Source: Pseudobdellovibrionaceae bacterium (GTDB lineage: Bacteria; Bdellovibrionota; Bdellovibrionia; Bdellovibrionales; UBA1609). From it: a stretch of DNA of 64,000 nt. The stretch is taken from NCBI GenBank assembly GCA_020635055.1, contig JACKAN010000004.1:140092-204091 (forward strand), in the 5' to 3' direction. Under the pieces are notes generated by a model that saw nothing but the letters and a program-made list of their open reading frames with translations, had not been told where the DNA came from and made no database searches. Shown here piece by piece: positions 47,053 through 56,362 of the stretch. Positions within the stretch are counted from its first letter, which is position 1. The number at the start of each line of letters is the position of its first letter. A program made the translations under genes and the position numbers.

Positions 47053-47847
47053 CTAATCTAGGTCGTTTAATGGCGATTTGTCTATATAATCTTTATAATT
47101 AATAAGCCCAAGATAAAGGCTATTCGCAATTTTCTTTTGGTATGTTTTAGATTTTAAATTTTTCGCTTCACTTTTATTTGTGAGATACCCCATTTCAATT
47201 AAATTTGCTGGCATACTTACATTGCTAATTACGTGAAAGGGAGCTTGTTTAATCAAGTGTCTTTCGGATCTTTTAGAAACCTGCCAATGTTCCCCCAGAG
47301 ATTCTGCCAATTGACTGCTGTAGCGAATGCGAGAATTCAATTGTAAATCTTGAAGAATACTTGTTACTTCTGAGTTTAAACCTTTAGCGTCATTAACAAA
47401 TCCGAGAGGCCAATTTAAATAGTTGTGCTTTTTTGTATTCTCATTTTCCTTACTTGCTAGAAATAAAACTTCTTCATCTGGAGGAAGCTGGTTTTGAAAA
47501 TAAATTTCAACTCCCTTGGTCGAATCTTTTTCATATGCGTTTGCGTGTAAACTTAAAAAGATGTCACCTTTTTTTAAATTGGCAATCTCAGCTCTTTCTT
47601 CAAGAGAGAGGGAAACATCTTTATTTCTAGTTAAATGGGGCGAAAATCTTTTATCACTAATCAGAAGCTCATTAAGTAATAATGCGACCTTTAAATTAAT
47701 TTTAGATTCTTTAACGCCAAAATAAACAGCTCCTTGGTCGCTACCACCATGACCTGGGTCCAAAATGATTTGAATGGGTGCTGAGGTTGAAGCCCACAGG
47801 GAAGTGCATGCAAAGGCAATTAGAAGTGAAACAAATAATATTGGCAT
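47053..47847 (-). CDS. Exported N-acetylmuramoyl-L-alanine amidase (Amidase_3)
   Basis: Cuts the amide bond between MurNAc and the peptide in peptidoglycan, usually for daughter-cell separation. The signal peptide (LFVSLLIAFACTSLWAS) is clear. Zinc ligands lie in LDPGHGGSDQGA, a Glu in GVKESKINL, and SLHANA, with the catalytic Glu in LIEMGYLTNKSEAK. At 264 residues it has only the catalytic domain, with no AMIN domain. It heads the rph-rdgB unit. Confidence 0.93.
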   Translation of the reverse strand: MPILFVSLLIAFACTSLWASTSAPIQIILDPGHGGSDQGAVYFGVKESKINLKVALLLNELLISDKRFSPHLTRNKDVSLSLEERAEIANLKKGDIFLSLHANAYEKDSTKGVEIYFQNQLPPDEEVLFLASKENENTKKHNYLNWPLGFVNDAKGLNSEVTSILQDLQLNSRIRYSSQLAESLGEHWQVSKRSERHLIKQAPFHVISNVSMPANLIEMGYLTNKSEAKNLKSKTYQKKIANSLYLGLINYKDYIDKSPLNDLD

Positions 47848-48349
47848 ACATTGATTTTAAGGTGAGAGTTCGTGTTTTTACAGTCCAGTCTTCTTAAAAA
47901 TATTGGGTGATAAAAAAATAGCGACCAGGTTAATGTAGGAGGGGACCTGGCCGCCAAGGGGGGGATTATACATTCTTATAGAGCAAGTGCTGTGCCAAAG
48001 TCTGGTACTCTAAATCGAAAAAAACGAAGACTCACATTTAGATTTCTTAACAAATTGTTACACTAAAATAATATTTACTTAATTTTTTTTGTTTATGCTT
48101 TTTTAATTGCTTAAGATTCACTACAACTATCCGTAATTAAGAGGTTTTTGTAAGAAAAAAGAAAAGTTCTAAAAAAGTTCTATTCTGGTTCCAATACTAT
48201 ATTTTTTTCAGCCACCCATTAAAAAACATATCTATTAATATTATAGTTCATTCAAATACATAATGCGTCACGTCAATATTTATTAGCATAAAGTTCTAAT
48301 GTTTGCAGAGGGAATACCGATAAAAGTCTAGTAGGGAGAGGACTGACTT
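47848..48349. other. Intergenic region with a strong hairpin (47921-47954)
   Basis: About 500 bp without a gene between divergent transcripts. GCGACCAGGT (47921-47930) pairs with ACCTGGCCGC (47945-47954) with one mismatch, enclosing a 14-nt loop containing AGGAGGGG. A run of seven G follows. It could be a small RNA, a leader element or a protein site; none is recognised. The rest is AT-rich and probably contains the divergent promoters. Confidence 0.4.
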
Positions 48350-49759
48350 ATGCAATTAAAAAACTTTTTAATAACTATATTTATAGTATTTGTGGGTCTA
48401 GGTAGCTTTGCTCAAGATCTAGACGATGTTGAGTCAGACATGGAACAGGCCCTATCTGAATCAGAAGCTGCACAAGAGGAAGCAAAGGCGGCTAAAGAAT
48501 TGGCTGTTGAAGAGGATCAGGCAGAAAAAAAGGCCAAGCAAGAAGCACTGGAAGCCATTTCTCGTGCAAAAAGTAAAGAGCGTGATGCCAAGATGATTGT
48601 TGCTGAAGAGCAAAAAAAATATGAAAAGAGCAAATCTTTGAAAGAAAGATACTTAAAAGACAAAGCTGATTCAGAAAAAATGTTCCAAGAACTAGTAAAG
48701 AAAATCGAAGCCGCTCAAGAACAAACGCAAAAAATGGAAATTGAAATGAATGAAGCCTTAAAAGAAAAAGATCGCGTTCATTTAGAATTAAATAAGAAAA
48801 CTGAACAAGCTCGAAATTTAGAAGAGCAAATTGGAAATAAAAAAGATTCAATGAATAGGCTTTATCAAGAATTGAAAATGCAACAAGCAAAAAGTAAAGA
48901 AGAAGAGCAACATTTGGAGAGAGTTAAAAAAGAAAATACTAGAGTTCAAAAACAAGCCCTCAAAGAATTAGAATTAAACAAAATAGCCATGGAAAAAGCA
49001 AAAGCTGAAATATTATCATACAATAAAAAAATTAGTGAATTAAAGGAACAATCAAATAGAATGAAGATTGAGTCTAATGAAGCGTTAATGGAAAAAGATC
49101 GTGTAAGTCAAGAATTAATTGAAGCTACTAAGCAAGCTCAGATTTTAGAATTAAAAACAGCAAATGAGAAAGAGAAAATGCTAAAACTTAATCAAGAATT
49201 AAAAGCAGAACAAGCTAAAAATAAAATGGAAGGTGAGCGTTTAGAAAAAGCTAAGAATGAAAATAGCAGAGTTCAAAAACAAGCCCGAAAGGATTTAGAA
49301 GTCTACCAAATGGCTTTAGAAAATGCAAAAATAGAATTGGCAGACTACAATAAGCAAATGAGGGAACTGAGAGAGCAAACAAAAAAAATGGAAGAAGAAG
49401 TTGAGATGAGTGAGGCTGAGGCTGAAAGAGCCAAAAAGCAAGCCTCTATTGCCAAAAAGAGACTTAGTAAAATTCAAAATGAAGCCACTCGTAAACAAAA
49501 GGAGTTATTGAATAGAAAAACAGCTGCGGATAGTGAAAGTGAAAATTATAAAAACATAAAAGTTTCAATGAATCCGAAAAAAGTATTAGTTAAAACTTTG
49601 AAACAAGACTGTAACTTAAGATCAATTGCTTCTGTAAAATCACAGAAAGTGGTAACAAAATACAAAGGAGAAAAATTAAAGACGATTTCAGTAGATCAAT
49701 ATTGGTATAAGACGATTGTGTCTGGTAGGAAAGCCTTTGTATCGAAATCTTGTTTTTAA
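48350..49759 (+). CDS. Exported coiled-coil protein with C-terminal SH3-like domain
   Basis: Signal peptide ending near GSFAQD, then about 370 residues of uninterrupted Glu/Lys-rich coiled coil, then an SH3b-like domain (QDCNLRSIASVKSQKVVTKY, ending AFVSKSCF). The coil contains a tandem duplication of about 110 residues: NEALKEKDRVHLEL...NTRVQKQALKEL and NEALMEKDRVSQEL...NSRVQKQARKDL, with a third partial start (REQTKKMEEE). Periplasmic proteins of this layout often tether to peptidoglycan. The specific role is unknown. It is followed by the PilZ gene after a few bases. Confidence 0.75.
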   Translation: MQLKNFLITIFIVFVGLGSFAQDLDDVESDMEQALSESEAAQEEAKAAKELAVEEDQAEKKAKQEALEAISRAKSKERDAKMIVAEEQKKYEKSKSLKERYLKDKADSEKMFQELVKKIEAAQEQTQKMEIEMNEALKEKDRVHLELNKKTEQARNLEEQIGNKKDSMNRLYQELKMQQAKSKEEEQHLERVKKENTRVQKQALKELELNKIAMEKAKAEILSYNKKISELKEQSNRMKIESNEALMEKDRVSQELIEATKQAQILELKTANEKEKMLKLNQELKAEQAKNKMEGERLEKAKNENSRVQKQARKDLEVYQMALENAKIELADYNKQMRELREQTKKMEEEVEMSEAEAERAKKQASIAKKRLSKIQNEATRKQKELLNRKTAADSESENYKNIKVSMNPKKVLVKTLKQDCNLRSIASVKSQKVVTKYKGEKLKTISVDQYWYKTIVSGRKAFVSKSCF

Positions 49760-49768
49760 AGGGTGTTT

Positions 49769-50461
49769 ATGAGCTACAAATTTAATACAGTTTGGAGTGT
49801 TTGCATTATTTCACAAAAGAAAATAATTAGCGGACTCACTCCGCGAGAACTGCAAGCCATAGTCGCAGCTTATGATCATTCGATGTTAGATGACCTTATG
49901 GTGTGGACTCCTTTTTTTGATGATTGGAAAATGGTACGACATTTTGAATATCTATTGACATTTAAATCCTTAGAAATTGCTGATGAGCCACCAATTTATA
50001 ATTGGGATGAAAGTAAATTAAAGTCCATGGACGATCCAGGCTTAAGTAAATTAGTAACAAGAAAACTGGAAGATGATTTGTCTGCAAGTAACATTCAGGA
50101 TGGACTCATCAGAAACATCACTGACTTAGATATAGAATCCATTAATAAACAAATTCTTCCACGTAAGTTTACAAGATTAAAAAGGGAGTACCCCATCGAG
50201 ATCGAATTGAATGGAAATATTTTTAAGACCTTATCTACAGATATATCTATTGGTGGTATGAGTATTAAAGATGAGTTGCCAGAATGGATAACTGGATACT
50301 TTAGTGTTAAAATATTTCAACCCATTTTAGAGCAATCTCTTGTCCATACAGGTTGGGTTATGGATGTAGATGATCAGCGTCGTCACCGCATAGCTTTTTT
50401 ACCTTTTAAGAAAAAAGATACAGAACAGCAGTTTGAAGACTGGATTAAAACAGCAGCTTAA
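49769..50461 (+). CDS. PilZ-domain protein with GYF-like N-terminal region
   Basis: About 231 residues. The C-terminal 100 residues form a PilZ domain: RKFTRLKREYPIEIEL gives the RxxxR motif and TDISIGGMSI the D/NxSxxG motif, so cyclic-di-GMP binding is likely. The N-terminal 60 residues (SGLTPRELQAIVAAYDHSML, VWTPFFDDWK) resemble a GYF_2-type module. It starts within 10 bp of the coiled-coil SH3 gene stop and is probably co-transcribed. The ATG at 49769 is preferred over 49763 (two codons apart). Confidence 0.8.
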   Translation: MSYKFNTVWSVCIISQKKIISGLTPRELQAIVAAYDHSMLDDLMVWTPFFDDWKMVRHFEYLLTFKSLEIADEPPIYNWDESKLKSMDDPGLSKLVTRKLEDDLSASNIQDGLIRNITDLDIESINKQILPRKFTRLKREYPIEIELNGNIFKTLSTDISIGGMSIKDELPEWITGYFSVKIFQPILEQSLVHTGWVMDVDDQRRHRIAFLPFKKKDTEQQFEDWIKTAA

Positions 50462-50478
50462 ATAATGGGTCTTCTTAA

Positions 50479-51195
50479 CTATCGAAATACAACTTCAATA
50501 ATATGATAGGAGTAGGGGGTTCTTTTCCAGTAAAGTTTTTGTTTGTTGCTATTTTCTGGGAATAAGCCTTCTGTGCAGTGATCCACAACTTGTATATCTG
50601 TGGGCCGCAATTGATTTTGTTGCCTTAAATAATGGATGGCTTCTGAATTATTTTTTGATTGGAGAATTAAAGGCCAACAAAGTTTAGGGTGTGATTTCGA
50701 AAAATGAAAGGAAAGTAAATCGTGAAAGCTGGCCCATTCAAAAGTGGACAGAGACTGCTGAAGCGACTCTTTTAAATCTATAACTTTGTTTTCATCAATT
50801 TTAATTAGGTAGGGCAGTTGACCTAAAAAATTAGAGAACAAAAAAGCATGATTAGGAAAATCATCAACCAACTCTTGAATTTGCAATTTATTATTTTTTA
50901 AATAGTTTCTTTTTATTGTTTTAATTTTTTTTTTGAATCTAAATTGGAAAACCCATCCGGCGAGTGGGTCGGGGTCAATTAGGACGACTTCTTTAAATTG
51001 ATTTAGAAAATCACTATTTAAGCAATAACCCCCACTTCCTCCTAAAATAACTAGATTTGGACTTTTTGGTGCCCATTGATCAAGAAAAGTTTTGATTGAT
51101 TGTATAAAGGGCTTCCACAACTTTGATCTATATTTGGCTGCATTTAAATGATAATAAATTCCACCCGCTGGATTTATAATGTCTTTCAAACTCAT
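50479..51195 (-). CDS. Uncharacterised protein with Rossmann-like (methyltransferase-like) core
   Basis: 238 residues. The text LVILGGSGGYCLNSDFLNQF then EVVLIDPDPLAGW looks like the first glycine-rich loop and acidic second strand of a SAM-dependent methyltransferase fold. A typical N/DPPY motif is missing. The substrate is not recognised. It is convergent with the PilZ gene and divergent from the next gene, with 45 bp between starts. Confidence 0.6.
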   Translation of the reverse strand: MSLKDIINPAGGIYYHLNAAKYRSKLWKPFIQSIKTFLDQWAPKSPNLVILGGSGGYCLNSDFLNQFKEVVLIDPDPLAGWVFQFRFKKKIKTIKRNYLKNNKLQIQELVDDFPNHAFLFSNFLGQLPYLIKIDENKVIDLKESLQQSLSTFEWASFHDLLSFHFSKSHPKLCWPLILQSKNNSEAIHYLRQQNQLRPTDIQVVDHCTEGLFPENSNKQKLYWKRTPYSYHIIEVVFR

Positions 51196-51240
51196 AGAAT
51201 TAGGATATATGATATTTTAAATACGTCCAGGAGATACTCG

Positions 51241-51897
51241 ATGAAAAATCAATGGAAAACTATATTAATGTGGAGTGCTTTAATAGTACCATTAAATCAA
51301 CCTGACTCTTGGCAATTATTAAAATTTTCAAATTTACCACAAAATCAGACTCAGTTTCAAAAAGAAGGCATGCGTGTGCTTGTAAGTAATTCTTCCAGTC
51401 CGATTATTCACCCATTTGGAAAAACAACGAATATTCAAGCTGTAAAGGTAAAAGGAGTTTTAAAAGGTCGGATCAATTTAAAAGATAAAAAACAAGGTGA
51501 ATCTGGGGCTGATGATTATGAATTCAAATTAGGCTTGGTTCTTCAGGGAAATAAGCGCTTAAATTGGGGACAGCGAATGATTGCAGCTGATTGGATTAAA
51601 AAGTTGTATAGCCTAGCACCAGGGGGTGTTGGTATTGATAAAATCCTGTTCTTAAATGCTGTACAGGATAAAAAATTAGTATCCTCATCACGACAGCACC
51701 CTCTTTCTGACTTAATTTTTGAGCAAAATGTTTGGTATTTTGAAAAAGAGGGCGACTTTCTGTTTGATTACACCTTTACTAAGCCTCAAAAAGCCTTAGC
51801 CCTATGGATTTCTATAGATGGTGACGACACAAAATCATCTTATGAAATGTTAATTAATCAAATAGAGTTAATTTTATATGAAGATAAAGACATTTGA
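51241..51897 (+). CDS. Exported protein of unknown function, DUF3047-like in layout
   Basis: 218 residues with a signal peptide-like start (MKNQWKTILMWSALIVPLNQ). The mature part is beta-rich (VKVKGVLKGRINLKDKKQGE, GLVLQGNKRL) and ends LWISIDGDDTKSSYEMLINQ. The layout recalls DUF3047 binding-type sandwich proteins; this is tentative. AGGAG stands before the chosen ATG; the frame is open further upstream but would cross the divergent gene. Its 3' end overlaps the small minus-strand gene by 40 bp. Confidence 0.55.
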   Translation: MKNQWKTILMWSALIVPLNQPDSWQLLKFSNLPQNQTQFQKEGMRVLVSNSSSPIIHPFGKTTNIQAVKVKGVLKGRINLKDKKQGESGADDYEFKLGLVLQGNKRLNWGQRMIAADWIKKLYSLAPGGVGIDKILFLNAVQDKKLVSSSRQHPLSDLIFEQNVWYFEKEGDFLFDYTFTKPQKALALWISIDGDDTKSSYEMLINQIELILYEDKDI

Positions 51898-52097
51898 TTT
51901 TTTAATAGGGGCTTTACCTTTGAAACTTTTGTTTTAGCGGCAAGTTTAGGGCGAGACATTTTTAAATCAACTTTATTTTCACAGTTTTGATACAAACCGA
52001 CTATTACAAAAAAGCTGAAAACTTGCAAAATTAACTTAAATAAACTGAATTCTATATAATTGTTAATCTTGTTACGAATATTTACATAAGTTTTCAT
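51858..52097 (-). CDS. Possible small lipoprotein (79 residues)
   Basis: A hydrophobic segment (FKLILQVFSFFVIVGLYQNC) ends in Cys in a lipobox-like place (LYQNC), followed by a short basic tail. Bdellovibrio-type genomes have many lipoproteins with an FQNC-like cut site. It overlaps the end of the neighbouring gene by 40 bp, so it could also be a chance frame. Confidence 0.35.
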   Translation of the reverse strand: MKTYVNIRNKINNYIEFSLFKLILQVFSFFVIVGLYQNCENKVDLKMSRPKLAAKTKVSKVKPLLKNQMSLSSYKINSI

Positions 52098-52268
52098 TAT
52101 TTTATTATACCATCCCTTGGTCTAGCAACAAAATATTTAGCGTGATCGTATCAAGCAAAGACGCTGCAGCACTCTTTACTCCATATTTGTGTATATTAGA
52201 TTTACACTTTTGTAGAGCTTGTAGGTTTTTTTGTACCTTTATTTGAATAAGTTAAATAACATATAAAT

Positions 52269-53513
52269 ATGTATGTGCTACTTAGAAAAATCATCACTAT
52301 CATTTTCTTTATAAACCTTACTTCATTCTCAGTTTACTCACAAGATTCAGAAGCTGATGGTGTCAGTACTAATTCAAATGGACAGTCAGAAAACCTCAAA
52401 AATAGTTCTAAACCAAGTGTCAAAAGTGCAAAAAAAGCTAATACCAAAGCTCTGTTTTCACCACAAATAGAATGGGATCAGCCAGAAATAAAACCTACAA
52501 ACAAACCCAAAGTGCATGAAGTGACTCTTTTTGGGGTAACGGAAAAGAATATACAGGTACGTGTGGGTCGGCAAATACTTTGGGTGAAAACAAATGAGAA
52601 AAATCAGAAAAAGATAAGAAAAATACCTGTTAAAAAGTTGAAGATTGAAAATAAGCCTATTGTTGATATGAAGTCTGATGGTAGTTTTACCATAAAGCTA
52701 CGATTGCCAGAGGGCGAAGTTCAAGTTCCGGTGGGTTTGATTAGTGGCAAACAAGGTGCCCGTTATCAATTGGTAATGTACGTCAAAGATAAAAAAATTG
52801 AGCTTAAAAATCAACCAAAGATATATACGGAATGTCGATATTGCATTTGGCTGGGAGCAGGTTTTGCTTATTTAGCTTATCAACAAGATCCACCTCAAGA
52901 TATAAAAAATGTGGAGTATGGAGCCTTTGGTTTTCCGGCTCTGTCATTAAGAGTTAGAGTTAAATTATTGAAGGATTGGAATCTAAGATTTGCCTATCAC
53001 CGCCTTACTGGCCCGGAATTATCATCTGGTGACGTTACCATTACCGACAAAAGTATATCTTGGCAGCATATGGGTTTAGAAGTTGATTATCGTGCAATAA
53101 GTTCTTTTCGACTGCTAGGTATTAAATTTGATCCAGCCTTGTTGGTGGGTGTTCAAAATCAGGACCTACCATTTCTTATTCAGACCAGCACTAATGTTTT
53201 CACTATTGATAGCTTTAAATTTAATACAGCCTCTTTAGGTGGAATGTTTTTTCTAAATAGTCATAAAATATGGTATTACGAGATTTTTATGAGATTACAA
53301 ATGGCTATGAGCAGTTCCGGAGATATTAAGTTATCTTCAGGTTTTGCTTTTGATGGAAGCCTAGGTGCCATTTATCGCTTGGGAGAAAATATAAGGTTGG
53401 GTATGTTTTGGGGTGGTCAATATCACACATATAAATATGAAATCAATGCTGCACCTGGTGCTTACAGTTTGCTAAATTCTAAAATCGATTTATCCCTAGG
53501 TTATGAATTTTAA
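52269..53513 (+). CDS. Exported outer-membrane protein of unknown function
   Basis: 414 residues with a signal peptide (IITIIFFINLTSFSVYSQDS). A Ser/Asn/Lys-rich linker and a small beta module follow (EVTLFGVTEKNIQVRVGRQI). From about residue 190 there is a barrel-like stretch with alternating strands (WLGAGFAYLAYQQ, LGAIYRLGENIRLGMFWGGQ) that ends in DLSLGYEF, with the terminal Phe typical of barrel proteins. Two cysteines (ECRYC) sit just before the barrel. No family recognised. Confidence 0.65.
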   Translation: MYVLLRKIITIIFFINLTSFSVYSQDSEADGVSTNSNGQSENLKNSSKPSVKSAKKANTKALFSPQIEWDQPEIKPTNKPKVHEVTLFGVTEKNIQVRVGRQILWVKTNEKNQKKIRKIPVKKLKIENKPIVDMKSDGSFTIKLRLPEGEVQVPVGLISGKQGARYQLVMYVKDKKIELKNQPKIYTECRYCIWLGAGFAYLAYQQDPPQDIKNVEYGAFGFPALSLRVRVKLLKDWNLRFAYHRLTGPELSSGDVTITDKSISWQHMGLEVDYRAISSFRLLGIKFDPALLVGVQNQDLPFLIQTSTNVFTIDSFKFNTASLGGMFFLNSHKIWYYEIFMRLQMAMSSSGDIKLSSGFAFDGSLGAIYRLGENIRLGMFWGGQYHTYKYEINAAPGAYSLLNSKIDLSLGYEF

Positions 53514-53531
53514 AAAATGAATTATAGAGTT

Positions 53532-54197
53532 TTATTCTTTTATAATTAAATTATTTGAAATTTCGTTCTTGTCCGCTTTTTCAATGGGAAAGTGTAGAGA
53601 GAGTAAGTTTTTTGATTCATCAAGACCTTTGAGGATTCCCACTTTTAATTTTCCTGATTTTAGTTCGAAGAGTATTTTATCTAAGACTTTTTTCCAATCA
53701 CTGGGTGATAATTTTTCATTAATTTTCTCATCACCTATGACAACAGCCATGCGCTCCATCATGGATATAAATATAAGAATTCCAGTTTTATCTTTTGTAT
53801 GATGGATCTTATGTTTATAAAATTCATTTATAGCTCTATTTTCCACCTGCAGACTCTGATCAGTTTTGGGTGTGAGTTGACGTTGAACAAAATTAAAACG
53901 AGATAAAATAAGTGTTAATAATAAAATAAAAATAATGTGTGTTACTATAATAATTGGTAGGGGAGCCCAATTTGCTTCTAGATTAAAAGCCCAAAATCCA
54001 GAAATTACATCTAAAAGAGTTAAACTCAATAAGACAATATAGGGAACATGTCCCAGGGTTGATGAACTTTTCACAACCATTGGTACGACTTCTCCAGAAG
54101 TGTGTTTTTCTAATTCAACAATAAATTCTTTAATTTCAAGGCAATCTTCGTCTTTAATATTTGATCGGAGCCAATGAGGCACTTTATTGTTTACCAT
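53532..54197 (-). CDS. TPM-domain membrane protein
   Basis: 221 residues. The N-terminal stretch EFIVELEKHTSGEVVPMVV is the start of a TPM domain. Two membrane helices follow (VLLSLTLLDVISGFWAF, IIIVTHIIFILLLTLIL), then the rest of the domain (TGILIFISMMERMAVVIGDE). It overlaps the gene before it by 7 bp and forms a unit with the other TPM gene and lemA. Function unknown; these genes often travel together. Confidence 0.75.
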   Translation of the reverse strand: MVNNKVPHWLRSNIKDEDCLEIKEFIVELEKHTSGEVVPMVVKSSSTLGHVPYIVLLSLTLLDVISGFWAFNLEANWAPLPIIIVTHIIFILLLTLILSRFNFVQRQLTPKTDQSLQVENRAINEFYKHKIHHTKDKTGILIFISMMERMAVVIGDEKINEKLSPSDWKKVLDKILFELKSGKLKVGILKGLDESKNLLSLHFPIEKADKNEISNNLIIKE

Positions 54198-54913
54198 CTT
54201 CCGGAAGCTCCTCCACCACTAAATCCACCTCCGCCGCCAAAGCCGCCGCCACCAAAACCACCTCCGCCAGAGCGGTAAGACGAGGAGCGTCCCAAGAGTA
54301 GGGCAGTTAACAAGGGATTGCGTGGGAATACAATAATAAAAAATATCCAAAATAAGATTATCCACCAATTACTAAAAGATTTTTTTGATTTTGTTGATCT
54401 TAAGGAGTTATTGTCTCCATTCAAATATTTATCTATGGGAAAATCTGGGGCAGCTAATTTGATGCTTTGATAAACCCCTAGCATAACTCCTTCGCTCATG
54501 CGATTTACTTTAAATAGGGGGAGTATGCTGTCTTCTATGATTCTTTTTGCATAGGCATCAGGGATATTGCCTTCAAGGCCTTGACCTACTTCTAATCGGA
54601 GTTGGCGATCATCGACAGCAATCAGTAACAATAAACCTTTGTCCTCAGCTTTGGTACCCAATTGCCATTTGTCTGTAACTTGAATACTGACTTGTTCAAT
54701 GCTTTCACCATGAAGACTGGGAATTGTAAGAATAGCCATTTCAATTCCAGTATCCTTTTTAACTGCAGACAATAAACTATTTATTGCATTTTCACTGGAG
54801 CTATCAATGATGGAAGCTTCATCATTGACATGATTTTTTATTGTCGGAATGGGAAACTCAGCCTGTCCCCAATTTGAAAAAAATAATATCCATGTCAGTA
54901 AGAAGAGCCTCAC
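54191..54913 (-). CDS. Exported TPM-domain protein with Gly-rich tail (YgcG-like)
   Basis: 240 residues: signal peptide ending near WGQAEF, a TPM domain (VNDEASIIDSSSENAINSLL then GIEMAILTIPSL, LGTKAEDKGLLLLIAVDDRQ), one membrane helix (NWWIILFWIFFIIVF) and a Gly/Phe/Ser-rich C-terminus (GGGGFGGGGFGGGGGFSGGG). This matches YgcG-type proteins usually paired with LemA. It starts right after the lemA stop. Confidence 0.88.
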   Translation of the reverse strand: MRLFLLTWILFFSNWGQAEFPIPTIKNHVNDEASIIDSSSENAINSLLSAVKKDTGIEMAILTIPSLHGESIEQVSIQVTDKWQLGTKAEDKGLLLLIAVDDRQLRLEVGQGLEGNIPDAYAKRIIEDSILPLFKVNRMSEGVMLGVYQSIKLAAPDFPIDKYLNGDNNSLRSTKSKKSFSNWWIILFWIFFIIVFPRNPLLTALLLGRSSSYRSGGGGFGGGGFGGGGGFSGGGASGRW

Positions 54914-55507
54914 TTAAAACTCAACTTTAGGAGCTTCTTGGATATTTTCGGTTCCAACAACATCCCATTGAGGCATTTTTTCGAAATGGAAAAAAACTTT
55001 ATTTGTAAGGTTCGTTGGGAAAACAGTGACTAAATTATTAAACTCTTTTATTGACTCAATATATCGTTGTCTAGCTATAGTAATTCTATTCTCTGTGCCC
55101 TCCAATTGAGCTTGTAAATCACGAAAATTTTTATCAGCTTTTAAATCTGGATATTTTTCTACTACGACCATTAATCGGCCTAATGCTTGGGAGAGTGAAC
55201 CTTGGGCAGATTGAAATTCTTTTAACTGTTGTGGAGATATTTTACTGGGATCAATACTAATTTGACTTGCTTTTGCGCGTGCATTTACGACGCCTTCTAA
55301 AGTTTCTTGTTCGTGACTGGCGTATCCCTTAACTGTACTTACGAGATTTGGAACTAAATCGGCCCGTCTTTTATATTGATTTGTTACCTCTGCCAAGCGA
55401 GCTTCCACCTCATTTTTGTTCATAGGCAAAGAGCGCACTCCGCAAGCAATAATAAACTGGCTCAGAACTAACAATGTAAATAATGAATAAAACCTTTTTA
55501 ATTTCAC
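54914..55507 (-). CDS. lemA: LemA-family lipoprotein
   Basis: 197 residues. The signal ends in a lipobox-like SQFIIACG, so it is probably lipid-anchored. The LemA core reads NQYKRRADLVPNLVSTVKGY, then EGVVNARAKAS and a helical end. It is first gene of a lemA-TPM-TPM unit. Function in most bacteria is unknown; a link to membrane stress or proteolysis is suggested in the literature. Confidence 0.93.
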   Translation of the reverse strand: MKLKRFYSLFTLLVLSQFIIACGVRSLPMNKNEVEARLAEVTNQYKRRADLVPNLVSTVKGYASHEQETLEGVVNARAKASQISIDPSKISPQQLKEFQSAQGSLSQALGRLMVVVEKYPDLKADKNFRDLQAQLEGTENRITIARQRYIESIKEFNNLVTVFPTNLTNKVFFHFEKMPQWDVVGTENIQEAPKVEF

Positions 55508-55659
55508 GAACTTAACTCCTTAAGTGGGAATTGATATAGTTTTTGATACATTACTATAATTTTTTTTTAAAATCTAATGTAAAGCTAATAGTTTTGAGAT
55601 ACTAAATAAAACCATGAATTCAATTTAAATTATACCCAAAATGGAACGAGAGAGCCAAA

Positions 55660-56355
55660 ATGGAGATTATGCCCACTGTATTTGTTATCGAAGATGAAGA
55701 GGATATTGCTGAACTCATAAAGTACAACCTCACCCTAGAAGGTTATAATGTTGAGGTGTTTCATACGGGTGAAGCCGGCCTTAAGGCTTTAGAAGCCAGA
55801 ACACCAGATTTGTTATTGCTCGATCTTATGTTGCCAGGAGTCGATGGATTGGAAATATGTAGAAGAGTTAAAGACTCTTCCTTCAAGCGACAGGTCCCAA
55901 TTATTATGGTGACAGCTAAGGGAGAGGAAAAAGATGTTGTGCTCGGTCTTGAGTTGGGCGCTGATGATTACGTTTCAAAACCATTTAGTCCAAAGGTTTT
56001 AATGGCTCGAGTTAGGGCGGTAATTAGAAGAGATAAATTTACACCCGTTAACGACGACAGTGTTATTGAGCGGGCAGGCTTGTTCCTTCATAAGGGTCGT
56101 CATGAGTTAAAAATAAATGGTCAATTGGTGGATTTAACAAATTCGGAATTTCAGATTATTTATTTTTTGGCAAAAAGACCTGGTTGGGTTTTTACACGCA
56201 CGCAAATTGTTGATGCTATTCATGGTGATAATTATGCAGTTACGGACAGATCCATTGATTTTCAGATGGTTGGATTGAGAAAAAAATTAGGTTCTATTGG
56301 GCATTTAATAGAAACAGTTCGAGGTGTAGGTTATCGATTCAAAGAGTTGGATTAG
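55660..56355 (+). CDS. OmpR/PhoB-family response regulator (orphan)
   Basis: 231 residues. The receiver has the acidic EDEED pair, the phospho-acceptor Asp in LLLLDLMLPGVDG, Thr in MVTAKGEEKD and Lys in VSKPFSP. The C-terminal winged helix (NSEFQIIYFLAKRPGWVFTR, RSIDFQMVGLRKKLG, VRGVGYRF) binds DNA. No histidine kinase is adjacent; trmB follows after 7 bp. An alternative ATG three codons downstream (55669) is equally possible. Confidence 0.92.
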   Translation: MEIMPTVFVIEDEEDIAELIKYNLTLEGYNVEVFHTGEAGLKALEARTPDLLLLDLMLPGVDGLEICRRVKDSSFKRQVPIIMVTAKGEEKDVVLGLELGADDYVSKPFSPKVLMARVRAVIRRDKFTPVNDDSVIERAGLFLHKGRHELKINGQLVDLTNSEFQIIYFLAKRPGWVFTRTQIVDAIHGDNYAVTDRSIDFQMVGLRKKLGSIGHLIETVRGVGYRFKELD

Positions 56356-56362
56356 GAGAAAA

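Noticed and set aside
48492..48890. 132-codon minus-strand frame opposite the coiled coil
   Set aside because: Leu/Phe-rich text is the antisense of Glu/Lys codons, a known artefact.
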